Notes: a model not told the origin generated them from the sequence alone. 64,000 nt of DNA from Mixophyes australis (GCA_036250195.1 JAVHZZ010000003.1:34006335-34070334); one strand, 5' to 3'. Shown: positions 62,201-64,000, counted from the first letter of the stretch. Made by a program: numbers and translations.

Positions 62201-62737
62201 AAATACCTACTGTAAAATACAAGGATATTAGTAGATACTGAGTTATGTGATTATTTACGAGCACAAGACCTCAAACTGTGGAGATTATTATTACCATTTC
62301 AGTTTTATTTTACACAAGTGGGTAAATTATTTCCTATAACACAATATTAATTGTTTTTTTTGCATTTGAAAGAAACAACTGGTATGATGTAACCCCCATA
62401 TCCAGGCATGTCTTATTCTTCCCTGACTGATATACTGTATGTTCCATCATGTAAAAGTTTCACAATGAGTCATGTGACATCACTACTCACCAGATATTAG
62501 TTTATATTTCACAGGAGGTGTGTTACTGCTTTCTAAATATTAGTGATGACATCATTGCTCTCTAAATATCACGCAATGTTTTACATATGTTTGTGCCACT
62601 TGCATATTATTATTATAATAGTACCTGTTTTTCCAGGTCATCTTTATATTTCTTGTGCTTGAATGATAATGGGTCCATCAAATCTGATGTAAAACTTTCG
62701 CGAATTGTTAGCCTCAGGTTTGTATTCACTGTAGTCA
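12580..62737 (-). CDS. adgrf5: ADGRF5 (GPR116)-like adhesion GPCR, 16 exons visible, 5' end off window
   Basis: This is a cell-surface adhesion G-protein-coupled receptor; in mammals ADGRF5 restrains lung surfactant pools and acts in kidney and endothelium. Sixteen minus-strand exons can be joined with consistent phases: 62737-62625, 60716-60658, 58981-58839, 54212-53994, 53212-53006, 51018-50863, 49269-49060, 32996-32781, 31513-31373, 28743-28562, 26063-25887, 19566-18205, 15855-15814, 15165-15106, 14114-14048, 12656-12580. They total 3431 bases: 2 bases completing a codon, then 1143 codons including the stop. The order SEA, Ig x4, HormR-like, GAIN/GPS, 7TM, and the C-tail motifs KFSLSRWSSQ, INLFAKRG and final LLN, fit family F member 5 rather than F1, F2 or F4. 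No frameshift or stop breaks it. The signal peptide and upstream exons are missing because the window ends. A frog-specific ADGRF5 paralogue cannot be excluded. Confidence 0.9.
13540..13960 (-). mobile_element. Old L2/CR1-like LINE fragment
   Basis: The text GGAGATTGCAATAGTCAATG and surroundings match the corresponding part of the LINE at 8600-8640 (GTTACAGTAGTCAAGGCGAG). It extends farther into the element, is strongly diverged and sits in the intron before the last coding exon. Confidence 0.6.
14048..14114 (-). CDS. adgrf5: adgrf5 exon: cytoplasmic tail
   Basis: It encodes TSNVSSSEPPFSKGVINLFA followed by KR and one base of a split Gly codon. Phase 0 in, phase 1 out. Acceptor TGTTTCCTTAG, donor GTGAGTACC. 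The Ser-rich start and INLFAKRG resemble the ADGRF5 tail and offer possible phosphorylation sites. Confidence 0.87.
14320..14390. repeat. ACTACAA...CAGCATGC-type short repeat
   Basis: GGAACTACAAATTTCAGCCT followed by ATGCATGCTGGCAGTAGTT forms imperfect inverted arms. The same word family recurs at 52570-52605 and 55424-55500. Confidence 0.55.
15106..15165 (-). CDS. adgrf5: adgrf5 exon: helix 8 and cytoplasmic tail
   Basis: Twenty codons, VRDSLLSKFSLSRWSSQQTK, phase 0 both sides. The acceptor is CTAATAATATAG and the donor GTATGGG. The RWSSQ segment is a recognisable ADGRF tail motif. An internal CTCTCTCCAG could be misread as an acceptor, but it would break the frame to the next exon. Confidence 0.88.
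15645..15710 (-). mobile_element. Short L2-like 3' tail fragment
   Basis: ATTATTATTGTTTATTTATA followed by TAGTACCACCATATTACGCAG is the complement of the GCGCTATATAAATA(ATA)n tail type seen in the two larger L2-like fragments. Confidence 0.55.
15814..15855 (-). CDS. adgrf5: adgrf5 exon: rest of TM7
   Basis: A 42-bp exon encodes GLFILLFGCLMDKK, the second half of TM7 and the start of helix 8, directly after ALNSLQ. Phase 0 on both sides. Acceptor TTTTTCTTTCAG, donor GTAAGATCT. It is too short to stand out as an ORF; it was found by looking for the expected FILLFG continuation. Confidence 0.9.
15965..16175. mobile_element. 211-bp mariner-type MITE with TA target duplication
   Basis: Termini starting CAGGGTGATTCAAAAGTCGC are inverted repeats of about 59 bp with one base difference in length. 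TA dinucleotides flank both ends (15963-15964 and 16176-16177). The middle is unique with no coding capacity. It lies in the 3' flank side of the TM7 exon, inside the intron from 15856 to 18204. Confidence 0.92.
16630..17115. repeat. Dispersed repeat, copy 1 (with internal duplication)
   Basis: AGGGCTGCATGTGACAG and TGATGTGAGGAGG...CACAGACTGAG...AGCAGG...CAGCACAGAGTA occur twice in tandem here, again at 17340-17450, and in a diverged full-length copy at 19965-20465. The distal part (GACTATGTATTCTGGCCAGG to CATTACACGAAGAA) matches 20325-20450. The class is not recognised. Confidence 0.75.
17335..17460. repeat. Dispersed repeat, partial copy
   Basis: GATGTGAGGAGGGGGATGGT then AGACACAGACTGGGAAAGACAG and ACAGTGCAGAGT match the start of the repeat at 16665-16730. 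It is followed by an ATT microsatellite at 17500-17529. Confidence 0.65.
17888..18062. mobile_element. Palindromic Harbinger-type MITE with TTA target duplication
   Basis: GGGCTAGATTTACTAAG and its complement bound a near-perfect palindrome containing TTGCCTATAGCAACCAATCA and its inverse. TTA occurs at 17885-17887 and 18063-18065, the PIF/Harbinger signature. Related copies lie at 56667-56843 and 59460-59571. Confidence 0.88.
18205..19566 (-). CDS. adgrf5: adgrf5 exon: GAIN-B, GPS and TM1 to start of TM7
   Basis: A single 454-codon open exon (phase 0 both sides). Residues 1-175 are GAIN-B. The GPS lies around residues 161-193, with CVYWNF, RGC, CNCSHL and the cleavage point HL/T; the tethered agonist would begin TSFSILM. 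Hydrophobic helices follow at about 209-234 (TM1), 247-270 (TM2), 280-308 (TM3), 320-343 (TM4), 367-394 (TM5) and 415-436 (TM6), and TM7 begins near 440 with IFSALNSLQ. ECL2 carries the family CWLN motif. The intron interrupting TM7 after SLQ is typical of ADGRF genes. Acceptor TTTTCCTTGCAG, donor GTAAGCAAT. All GPS residues needed for self-cleavage look present. Confidence 0.95.
19965..20465. repeat. Dispersed repeat, copy 2
   Basis: This is a diverged full-length partner of 16630-17115 in the same orientation: GGGCTACATGTGACAAG, CACAGACTGAGAG, CAGCACAGAGTAGTGAT, then TCTGACCAGGATTGCCATTG and TTACATGAAG. The two copies bracket the 7TM exon. Confidence 0.75.
20990..23092. repeat. 42-bp minisatellite, about 50 homogeneous copies
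   Basis: The unit GTGTGCAGTCCCTCTAATAC then AGCGCACGGCTCTTCTAATCTA repeats with few substitutions, chiefly CACGGC/CACAGC and CCCTC/CAGTC variants. Because 42 is divisible by three, one frame stays open for 683 codons (21005-23056), encoding a 14-residue repeat CSPSNTAHGSSNLV. This lies on the strand opposite to adgrf5, inside its intron, and is judged non-coding. Confidence 0.95.
23093..24284. mobile_element. Solo LTR with 5-bp target duplication
   Basis: The insertion begins TGTTATGGCTACC and ends GACTGCTGACA (TG...CA borders), and ACAGC is repeated on both sides (23088-23092, 24285-24289), exactly restoring a 42-bp unit when removed. It contains a 48-bp triple repeat (GGTTCAGGATCCAGG-like words, 23700-23860) and a CpG-rich right half. 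No internal coding region or primer site pair is present, so it is a solo LTR. About 807 bp remain after removing the nested MITE and its duplicated 8 bp. Confidence 0.82.
23175..23551. mobile_element. 377-bp hAT MITE nested in the solo LTR
   Basis: Termini CAGGGCCGGTGC and GCACCGGGCCTG are inverted, flanked by CGTAGAGA at 23167-23174 and 23552-23559. Inside are two hairpins: one around 23297-23368 built on CTGCTCCGTCTCCTCCCCTC, and one on CTGTGCGGCGGCC near 23418. Confidence 0.93.
24285..25005. repeat. 42-bp minisatellite, about 17 diverged copies
   Basis: This is the right-hand continuation of the array broken by the solo LTR. Units are more diverse than on the left: CACCTC and CCCCTT variants, ATCTCTTC variants, and several shortened units. 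Confidence 0.93.
25006..25886. other. Intron, no recognised element
   Basis: AT-rich intron sequence between the minisatellite and the GAIN-A exon. Nothing is recognised. Confidence 0.6.
25887..26063 (-). CDS. adgrf5: adgrf5 exon: GAIN subdomain A
   Basis: Fifty-nine codons, phase 0 on both sides, encode ELTGPGSAANVPNVLGNLSF, then INILHQVQNVAIEVQPQVMK. This is the helical start of the GAIN domain and runs straight into SFLETVDIV of the next exon. Acceptor TGTTTTCTTTCAG, donor GTAAGGAGT. The intron after it is 6.3 kb and holds the 42-bp minisatellite and solo LTR. Confidence 0.88.
26205..26490. repeat. Family-A dispersed repeat, diverged copy
   Basis: The segment TACGCCTGTTAGGAGGTGTATC and GCACCTGTTACAGGGCAGGTG, ending GATGATGACT, is shared with 31865-32350 (ACTACAGGGCAGGTG...GATGACT), with 43790-43850 and with 55050-55130. 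The left limit is uncertain. Confidence 0.6.
26490..26830. repeat. MITE-like repeat with CATAGTTGCC / GTCAAGTATG ends
   Basis: It starts near CATAGTTGCCTACTCTCC and ends near GTTGTCAAGTATG, with inner complementary stretches (CTCCCGAATTTCTGGGAG). The inverted termini are weak and no target duplication was confirmed. Confidence 0.45.
27610..27642. repeat. 14-bp perfect hairpin
   Basis: ACGTAGTAGTAACG and its complement enclose CTTAC. It is part of a locally repetitive GTAACG/CGTTAC stretch at 27530-27645, perhaps a small fold-back element. Confidence 0.7.
27838..28160. repeat. Family-A dispersed repeat, diverged copy
   Basis: It starts GGGCCTGATTCATCAAGG and shares CTGCCGTATCTTGCACCAG, CTGCAGGGCTAG and CGCGCAAAAGTAA-like words with the copies at 31865 and 43660. 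It lies in an adgrf5 intron. Confidence 0.55.
28562..28743 (-). CDS. adgrf5: adgrf5 exon: Cys-rich HormR/sushi-like module
   Basis: It reads PTCTYPFFGVIGTVITVPCE and later RTFICSTGGQWQNKSSNC. The C...C...C..GGQW....C spacing resembles a small hormone-receptor or sushi-like module between the last Ig and the GAIN domain. It enters in phase 1 and leaves in phase 0, switching the gene from the phase 1 Ig block to the phase 0 GAIN/7TM block. Donor GTAAGTAGA, acceptor CTTTTTCAG. The domain name is an inference from the Cys pattern only. Confidence 0.8.
28764..31372. other. Intron, mostly unassigned
   Basis: A piece at 30304-30450 starts TAGAGATGATCAAACATTTC, a hAT-like terminus word, but no partner end or target duplication was found. 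The rest shows no exon, tandem repeat or transposon protein. Confidence 0.45.
31373..31513 (-). CDS. adgrf5: adgrf5 exon: second half of Ig4
   Basis: It encodes MLRSGSDVCYNTSITPGGMT, then FTATCTITNLNNDTVTSD and TMTLTYIP. The TATC and TLTY positions match the TFTC and KVTF of the Ig2 closing exon. Phase 1 on both sides, 141 bp; donor GTAAGACC, acceptor TCTTTCTTCACAG. Three N-x-S/T sites are visible. Confidence 0.86.
31865..32350. repeat. Family-A dispersed repeat, longest uninterrupted copy
   Basis: It starts CAGGCCTGATTCATATTCAG and runs through GACTGATAGTGATGACTGAC, TAGCACAGAACATGTGTATG and GGATCCGCTTGTATTTGAAT to AACGCAACTTGCG. The same blocks in the same order occur at 34998-35129 plus 43658-44430, where insertions separate them. 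It is non-coding and of unknown class. Confidence 0.75.
32351..32780. other. Intron, nothing recognised
   Basis: AT-rich sequence leading to the Ig3/Ig4 exon; no repeat or exon is seen. Confidence 0.5.
32781..32996 (-). CDS. adgrf5: adgrf5 exon: end of Ig3 and first half of Ig4
   Basis: It starts GIYYCAVNNGILTSKVINVF and then enters another Ig-like half with IAFSCCLDYIDAY and SATLQITTASA. The CC pair mirrors the CC of the Ig2 half-exon at 53006-53212. Phase 1 on both sides, 216 bp. A 16-kb intron, holding the large hAT element, separates it from the preceding exon. Acceptor TTTGATTTTACAG, donor GTAAAAGTC. Confidence 0.87.
33010..33719. other. Intron, nothing recognised
   Basis: This is the beginning of the 16-kb intron. 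No exon or repeat is recognised. Confidence 0.5.
33720..34640. repeat. Unclassified repeat with ACGCGTTTCG / CCTCAGG core
   Basis: The core CCCCAACGCGTTTCGCTCGG at 34431-34450 is followed by a GGTTT...AAACCC hairpin and AGCTTCCTCAGGGA. The words cgaaacgcgt and cctgaggaag (its complement) mark a widespread vertebrate repeat that I remember but cannot classify. The limits are approximate. Confidence 0.45.
34759..34861. mobile_element. Small hAT-like MITE, no target duplication seen
   Basis: It starts TAGAGATGGATG and ends CATGTCCATCGCTA, matching the terminal word of the large hAT next door. Flanking octamers (TTAACAGC and GTAGCCCC) do not match, so it is old or rearranged. Confidence 0.5.
34998..35129. 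repeat. Family-A repeat, left part of a copy split by the hAT
   Basis: GTGAATTAGCTCTGCGTATTC then GAAACGGACTTTGCGCCAATA and GCAATTGCATGCCATTCATG match 31925-31990. The copy resumes at 43658 after the 8.5-kb hAT. Confidence 0.75.
35150..35260. repeat. hAT left subterminal GTTTTGG repeats
   Basis: CGTGTTTTGGTTTTGG-type words occur four times with spacers. The same block occurs inverted at the right end of the short hAT derivative (62030-62115). Subterminal clusters are usual transposase binding sites in hAT elements (inference here). Confidence 0.8.
35440..35830. repeat. hAT subterminal tandem repeat, about 100-120 bp unit, left block
   Basis: The block TATAAATAGAAATGGACAAA-GGCAGTTTGGTGG-TGTCTGTATCAGACC-CCTCCACTTTTAGTAAAATAG repeats three times, then is interrupted by the L2-like insertion at 35831 and resumes at 36711-37090. 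Confidence 0.88.
35831..36704 (-). mobile_element. L2/CR1-like LINE 3' end inserted in the hAT
   Basis: On the minus strand it encodes the reverse transcriptase C-terminus (LPLSHLAPLESILNTAARLI, SLHWLPFPYRILFKLLTLTF, IHAPSRPL). It ends in GGCGCCATATAAATAAAG and a TAA microsatellite. CCACTT occurs at both borders (35825-35830 and 36705-36710) as a short target duplication within the subterminal repeat. The element is 5'-truncated. Confidence 0.88.
36711..37090. repeat. hAT subterminal tandem repeat, right part of left block
   Basis: This continues the 35440-35830 block after the L2 insertion, with units GACTGTAGAATATAAATAGA-AATGGACAAA. It is duplicated at 39351-39730 within copy B. Confidence 0.85.
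37110..38766 (-). pseudogene. hAT transposase 3' half, duplicate in copy A
   Basis: Minus-strand pieces from 38766 down: TTDMWTSGSGQTKDYMTVTA (core start), YVISDNANN, HHIPCFAQTINLLVQ, ISGHFRHSATACRRL, EVVTRWNSTLYMFQRM, then ILNSDQYVLATVLDPRFKTY, and the dimerisation region YLSCPPSSVYSERVFSTAGN and LVSDRRRMLLPKN. A 221-codon frame (38717-38052) is open. Frameshifts near 38100, 37780 and 37577 break the rest. It is separated from the BED N-terminus by all of copy B, so it cannot be read as one gene. Confidence 0.9.
38767..41386. repeat. 2,620-bp tandem duplication, copy B
   Basis: It matches copy A at an offset of 2640 until an 8-bp duplication (TTTTTTGA near 39961), then 2648 until a 28-bp deletion after 41073, then 2620. 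The deletion removes sequence between two ATT words and shifts the transposase frame. Confidence 0.95.
39750..42705 (-). pseudogene. hAT transposase (ZBED-type) pseudogene, main copy
   Basis: The N-terminal frame (42705-41800) has an acidic middle and a BED zinc finger around residues 205-256: VWNYF, C227-x2-C230, H251-x4-H256. After frameshifts, 41600-41390 encodes RITDAMATMLVLDLRPIS and SRKAIPQLYEKVCKNV, then 41337-41014 TTDMWTSGSG to VISDNANN. The rest lies in copy B and ends with YSERVFSTAGN. The 28-bp deletion, plus frameshifts near 41840, 41390, 40430 and 40220, make it non-functional. Its relatives are ZBED1/4-like hAT transposases. Confidence 0.9.
42881..43280. repeat. hAT right subterminal 101-bp tandem repeat, 4 copies
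   Basis: CACTTGTAGTGCAAAATATT begins units at 42881, 42982, about 43083 and 43184, each with TAGTGCTACTAGATAAGACT and TTTCACACTGGGGAATATG. They flank the right terminus. Confidence 0.92.
43658..44430. repeat. Family-A repeat, right part of the split copy
   Basis: It resumes after the hAT with TTCAAGTCCTGGGTTTTCTG, GGGCAGGTGTAAG, TAGTGATGACTAACACAGTA, then (after a MITE) CTAGCACAGAACATGTGTAT and (after about 230 bp of other sequence) GATGTCCGCTTATATTTGCA. Order and orientation match 31990-32310. Confidence 0.75.
43884..44018. mobile_element. 135-bp hAT-type MITE nested in the family-A repeat
   Basis: It starts CAGGGGAGGGCTGGC and ends GGCCCAGCCTGCCTCTC. It is flanked by TATCAGTG (43876-43883) and TATCTGTG (44019-44026), a 7-of-8 duplication. 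The uninterrupted family-A copy at 32150 confirms the insertion point. Confidence 0.75.
44431..45400. other. Intron, nothing recognised
   Basis: AT-rich, then a pyrimidine-rich stretch (45090-45400) that grades into the minisatellite. No exon is seen. Confidence 0.5.
45405..47720. repeat. C-rich minisatellite of 16-22 bp units, 78-bp higher-order unit
   Basis: Units such as CCCCTCCATCATACTGTGT and CCCCTCCTTCATCACACCG combine into a 78-bp period. Long plus-strand frames are open in all three phases (up to 803 codons, Pro/His/Ser-rich), because the units lack stop codons in that strand. The array lies antisense to adgrf5 in its largest intron and is judged non-coding. Confidence 0.95.
47721..49059. 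other. Intron, nothing recognised
   Basis: No exon, palindrome or known transposon protein is recognised up to the Ig3 exon. Confidence 0.5.
49060..49269 (-). CDS. adgrf5: adgrf5 exon: Ig3, main part
   Basis: It encodes QANIIAKSERISEGTSITLE, then ECKC, MSWSFNG (core Trp) and SNLTIPSSISTVAWNG. The F-strand Cys follows in the next exon (GIYYC). The layout is the same as the Ig1 exon: 210 bp, phase 1 in and out, and break just before the G-x-Y-x-C. Donor GTAAGTGAC; acceptor TTTTCCGGTTAG. Confidence 0.88.
50030..50785. repeat. 750-bp dispersed repeat, copy 1
   Basis: From GGAGATATCTGTGTTATCTC through AGGATTTAAGGCACAAAAGT, GTGTACGGATGGAGCAAGTG, ATTATATAGACCTAGATGTA and CCGGGAGTCGTATTAA to CCCACAAATC it matches 62829-63625 in the same orientation. 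It is non-coding; its right end lies just left of the Ig2 closing exon. Confidence 0.9.
50863..51018 (-). CDS. adgrf5: adgrf5 exon: second half of Ig2
   Basis: It encodes GITKNSSTCKTYTISADLSK, then SYSFTCFTGNGAVQSQTVKV, the F and G strands of a second Ig-like domain. The donor is taken as GTACGT at 50862 because it keeps phase 1 and joins TFTAS to FQANI of the next exon. Acceptor TTTTTAAAAACAG. 156 bp. Confidence 0.85.
51120..52560. other. Intron, little recognised
   Basis: AAGGAACCAGTGACATCACTGA at 51182 and AAGGAGCCAGTCACAAC at 51379 echo, inverted, the 43-bp array unit near 11700, suggesting that array was seeded by a dispersed repeat. Nothing else is seen. Confidence 0.45.
52565..52720. 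repeat. ACTACAAGTTCCAGCATG-type repeat
   Basis: TGTGGAACTACAAGTTCCAG followed by CATGTTC, and further on GGCATTCTGGGAGTCACAGG and CAGAGCATGGCTGGG. Similar words recur at 14320 and 55424. The element type is unknown. Confidence 0.5.
53006..53212 (-). CDS. adgrf5: adgrf5 exon: end of Ig1 and first half of Ig2
   Basis: It starts GTYRCIINSDTN, supplying the F-strand Cys of Ig1, then after DLNVQPMDLTV begins a second Ig-like domain with IPC and IQCCTQGGNASFDL. It is phase 1 on both sides (207 bp), which would let an Ig unit be duplicated or skipped without frameshift. Acceptor TTTATGTTTTTAG, donor GTAAATACT. Confidence 0.88.
53370..53465. mobile_element. Short MITE-like inverted repeat
   Basis: ACCTTCCAACTGTCCC and GGGCAGAAAGTTGGAAGGT are inverted ends about 95 bp apart. 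It lies in the short intron between the two Ig1 exons. Confidence 0.6.
53994..54212 (-). CDS. adgrf5: adgrf5 exon: first Ig-like domain, main part
   Basis: It encodes DSINVTINPGNVFPNDKVIL, then LLC (B-strand Cys), VTWMI (core Trp), several N-x-S/T sites and STLTINRASQNDS. The domain is completed by GTYRC in the next exon, so the hallmark D-x-G-x-Y-x-C is split by a phase 1 intron. Acceptor is TTTATTTCTCACAG and donor GTAAGAATT. Length is 219 bp. Confidence 0.9.
54580..55420. other. Intron with family-A traces
   Basis: The segment 55050-55135 (CGTAGATACACCTCTTAGGA ... GATAGGTGCTGATGATCAT) resembles the family-A copy at 26405-26485. The rest is unassigned. Confidence 0.45.
55424..55505. repeat. 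Inverted ACTACAA/TTGTAGT repeat
   Basis: GGCACTACAAATCTCAGCAT ... GGCACTTGTAGTTCTACAAG are complementary ends of a small element around CCCTGGATGCCAGGG. It is related to 14320 and 52565. Confidence 0.6.
55812..56330 (+). repeat. Inverted repeat pair, left arm (interrupted by a MITE)
   Basis: TTTTTATTACGTACAGG, then (after the MITE) TGCGGGCTTGGCGCTGCCCA, GGAGATATGTCAAGCCT and TATGTATTGTTGTATGCGTG match, inverted, 57435-57325. The class is not recognised. Confidence 0.85.
55839..56238. mobile_element. 400-bp hAT MITE with near-exact 8-bp duplication
   Basis: It has GCAGGGCCGGATTAA at the left and TTTGATCCGGCCCTGCA at the right. TACAGGCG (55831-55838) and TACAGGTG (56239-56246) flank it. The empty site is visible in the inverted partner at about 57406-57413, which reads CACCTGTA. 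Inside is a palindrome TTACTGAGGAGATCTCGTGA and complement (56010-56060). Confidence 0.9.
56480..56665. repeat. Direct repeat pair, copy 1
   Basis: TATATGCATTTATCTTTTCT through AAGTGAAGAGGTCTTCAGTA to CCGTACTTCACT matches 56890-57082 at roughly 80-85% by eye. A palindromic MITE lies between the two copies. Confidence 0.8.
56667..56843. mobile_element. Palindromic MITE, second copy
   Basis: CTTACTAAACTGCGGGTTTG... with TTGCCTATAGCAACCAATCA and its inverse is closely similar to 17888-18062. TTA precedes the left end, but the right flank reads TAT, so the target duplication is not intact. Confidence 0.8.
56890..57082. repeat. Direct repeat pair, copy 2
   Basis: This is the partner of 56480-56665: CTATATGCATTTTACTTCCT, AGTGAAGAGGTCTCCATTAC, AATTAAACACTGAAGGGAAC and GTACTTCACT. 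Confidence 0.8.
57325..57435 (-). repeat. Inverted repeat pair, right arm
   Basis: AAGTCACGCATACAACAATA to TGGGCAGCGCCAAACCCGCA and CCTGTATGTAATAAAA is the inverse of the left arm and lacks the MITE, so it shows the pre-insertion state. Confidence 0.85.
57560..58560 (+). mobile_element. L1-like LINE remnant with internal deletion
   Basis: Plus-strand pieces: TIKRGTQQGCPLLPLLFALA (L1 reverse transcriptase motif), a decayed YxDD as YTDDLAV after a frameshift, NLDKSEALGV, then GCNEVGTVRHISWPYPIGHE and IWLNVFNL (the C-terminal GxxxTxxHxxWxCP region), and KWTIATHWMSEVIP. Stops and a deletion separate them. It lies in the intron before the first Ig exon, antisense to adgrf5. Confidence 0.8.
58839..58981 (-). 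CDS. adgrf5: adgrf5 exon: C-terminal SEA domain with GSI autoproteolysis-type site
   Basis: The exon starts PGSILADYTVVTEAV and ends with one base of a split codon. The G-S-[hydrophobic] strand followed by ADYTVV occupies the position of the SEA autoproteolysis site (consensus GSVVV), so cleavage between Gly and Ser is plausible. The remaining helix and strand (NSDLITNLQ... IRSVIT) close the SEA fold. Acceptor TTTTTTTGCAG, donor GTAAGAAC. Confidence 0.88.
59229..59290. repeat. (TA)n microsatellite
   Basis: About 31 uninterrupted AT/TA dinucleotides in the second SEA intron. Confidence 0.97.
59400..59715. mobile_element. GGGGGAGATTCAATTC-ended repeat with nested palindromic MITE
   Basis: The left end AGGGGGAGATTCAATTCAGC resembles 10196, and a right end may be CTGCAATTGAATTTA near 59690. 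Inside, 59460-59571 is a shortened copy of the palindromic MITE (GATAGCTAGAATCTGATTGG to CAGTTTAGTAAATATACCCC) missing most of its left arm. Confidence 0.6.
59716..60657. other. Intron, nothing clear
   Basis: TAGAGATGAGCAAAGTTATG at 60010 is a hAT-like terminus word without a visible partner. The rest is unassigned. Confidence 0.4.
60658..60716 (-). CDS. adgrf5: adgrf5 exon: middle of SEA domain
   Basis: A 59-bp exon with a TTTTACCCCAG acceptor and a GTAAGA donor encodes FYNAYKHLNGFISANITAF. It continues the SEA helix after the preceding exon in phase 0 and leaves in phase 2, splitting an Arg codon whose last base opens the next exon. The short length alone would be weak evidence; the exact phase fit on both sides supports it. 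Confidence 0.85.
60925..61025. mobile_element. 101-bp palindromic MITE
   Basis: TAGGGGTAAATGTATTAACC with CTCCGGTTTTGTCAAGTCCC is mirrored by its complement around a CGAAGACGCCGAA loop. TA lies at both ends, suggesting a mariner-type TA duplication. The arms are nearly identical, so it is young. Confidence 0.85.
61351..62135. mobile_element. 785-bp non-autonomous hAT, derivative of the 8.5-kb family
   Basis: It starts TAGAGAAGC, ends AACATCTCTA, and has exact flanking octamers ATGGTTAC at 61343-61350 and 62136-62143. Its left end (GATCCGAGTACCGAGCC, CAAAACGTCATTGTTACGTC) is the complement of the right end of 35138-43649. Its right end (CCAAAACCAAAACACG words) is the complement of that element's left end. 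It is therefore an inverted-orientation internal-deletion derivative with no transposase. Confidence 0.93.
62165..62212 (+). mobile_element. L2-like 3' tail fragment
   Basis: TGTAATATGGTGATGCTATA followed by TAAATAACTTAATAAATAAA resembles the GCGCTATATAAATAA tail of L2-like LINEs. Confidence 0.5.
62625..62737 (-). CDS. adgrf5: adgrf5 exon: N-terminal third of SEA domain
   Basis: It reads TTVNTNLRLTIRESFTSDLM and onward after two bases of a split codon, ending EKQ at a GTAC donor. The acceptor is TTCATTATAG. The pattern of alternating hydrophobic residues followed by F..DL.DP.S..Y matches the first strand and helix of SEA domains. It enters in phase 2 and ends in phase 0. It is the most 5' exon recognised in the window; preceding exons lie to the right of 64000. 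Confidence 0.85.
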
Positions 62738-62828
62738 CTATAATGAAACAAATACATAGAATATAAAAAGGTGTTGTTTTATTGAATCTGATATATTTGA
62801 GACAAGCAGGTCAGCAGGTCAGTAAGCT

Positions 62829-63625
62829 ATGGAGATATCTGTGGTATCTCCATCAATAGAGTCTTCATAAAAAGCCCCGATACTTAAGTTTCCTAATGTT
62901 TTTGCAGGATTTAAGGCACAAAAGTGCCTTATTGAGCATGATGTGCAGTTTTGCATTACTTGGAACACTGTGTATAAACTGCAATACTTTAACAATACGG
63001 AACCATACCCTTGATTTCCGTCTGGTTTTTACTTACACTTACTGACACTTGAACCGATCCTCCTTGCTAAGAGAGGTCTGCCTAGTCCTTCAGCTCCCTA
63101 AGGTGGCAAATTAATTGGCATAGTTTGTATAAGGGTAGTGTACGGATGGAGCAAGTGTCACGTTACCATCAAACCATACTGGATATTGAGGAGGGGTGGT
63201 TATTTGCCCACTTTTGTTTTATTAAACTGTATTAGACAAATATTATATAGACCTAGATGTAAGTCATCATTACCAAGCTGTTGGAATGGCTCAGGAAGAA
63301 ATCGGTGATGATGACTGTTCCACCTTACATCCACGCTGTACACTGAATCTTATAAATGATTCATTTTCACAGTGTGTGGTAGGAGTCTCCTAAGCGACCA
63401 GTATTGGTACTACAAGCAATAAAATTATAATGGATTCGGGAAGTTAAGTCAAAATAGCCTGATGCTAAATTGTAACTTATAAATGGCGCAATGAGATAAA
63501 ACCAAAATACTCCGGGAGTCATATTAATGCTTGCTACATCTGTACACTATGAGGCACAAATAATTATACTTTAACAATAGTAAATAACTTTTTTTTTTGT
63601 AAAGTTTGTTGTCCCCACAAATCTA
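62829..63625. repeat. 750-800-bp dispersed repeat, copy 2
   Basis: This is the partner of 50030-50785, in the same orientation, with a roughly 60-bp extra segment near 63430-63490 (GGATTCGGGAAGTTAAGTCA) absent from copy 1. It lies just upstream of the SEA exon in gene orientation. Confidence 0.9.
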
Positions 63626-64000
63626 TATGACTTTCATATCATTCACAAGTAAGCAAAGGCCCACAGCAATGCGGATGGTCTGTCTCGGCAGGAAGAGCTG
63701 TAGCCGCCGGGTCACCTCTGGTAGACTGCGGGACCAGGGGCCAAATAGTGGGCCGCTGGTTGCCCATATGGACAAGGGGGGGAGGAGTGTGGCTGGATCA
63801 GGTAGAGATAACTTATTATAGATATTTAGTTTAATTAGGGGTGCAGTGCATCTCTGTATATCATTGCAAATATAGTGATTTTTGATACTGTGTTATATGA
63901 TTGCATTATAAATGTACTGATTTCTGATACAATAGGGAAATGTTGGAGGAAATTCACTTTGGATCTTCTGAAGGCAGACTAAACATGCTAATTAAGTATT
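63626..64000. other. Intron, nothing recognised
   Basis: A GC-richer patch (63690-63790) is followed by AT-rich sequence. There is no exon with matching phase. Confidence 0.5.

Overview
The window is animal nuclear DNA, most likely from a frog (anuran amphibian) with a repeat-rich genome. It has introns with GT/AG borders, one vertebrate-type multi-exon gene, and a transposon mix typical of frogs: DIRS-like, L2/CR1-like and L1-like LINE pieces, many hAT elements and MITEs, a Harbinger-like palindromic MITE and long minisatellites. I see no bacterial, organellar, CRISPR, tRNA or rRNA features. The species call is an inference from repeat content.

The one real cellular gene is on the minus strand and fills most of the window. 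I read 16 coding exons between 62737 (window-internal 5' limit) and the stop codon at 12580-12582. Intron phases agree across all 15 junctions, giving about 1142 residues. In protein order they encode a SEA domain, four Ig-like domains in two tandem pairs, a short Cys-rich HormR/sushi-like module, a GAIN domain with an HL/T GPS site, seven transmembrane helices and a short Ser-rich tail ending LLN. This architecture and the tail identify an ADGRF5 (GPR116)-type adhesion GPCR. The signal peptide and first exons lie beyond the right edge.

Left flank (1-12.5 kb), downstream of the gene: a hAT terminus with 294-bp tandem repeats, a 41-bp tandem array, a degenerate DIRS-like retrotransposon, a decayed transposase-like reading frame of a type I cannot name, an L2-like LINE 3' end and a 43-bp tandem array.

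Introns: the GAIN intron (19.6-25.9 kb) holds a 42-bp minisatellite split by a solo LTR that itself carries a hAT MITE. The 16-kb intron inside Ig3 (33-49 kb) holds an 8,512-bp hAT element with an exact 8-bp target duplication, an L2 insertion and a near-identical 2.6-kb internal tandem duplication, and then a 2.3-kb C-rich minisatellite. The 5' introns (51-63 kb) hold further MITEs, an inverted repeat pair, an L1-like remnant and a 785-bp deletion derivative of the large hAT family.

I found no convincing undescribed biological system. The most unusual items are the nested and dated hAT history, the unnamed transposase-like remnant, and two minisatellites that look like 680-800-residue proteins but are probably not coding.
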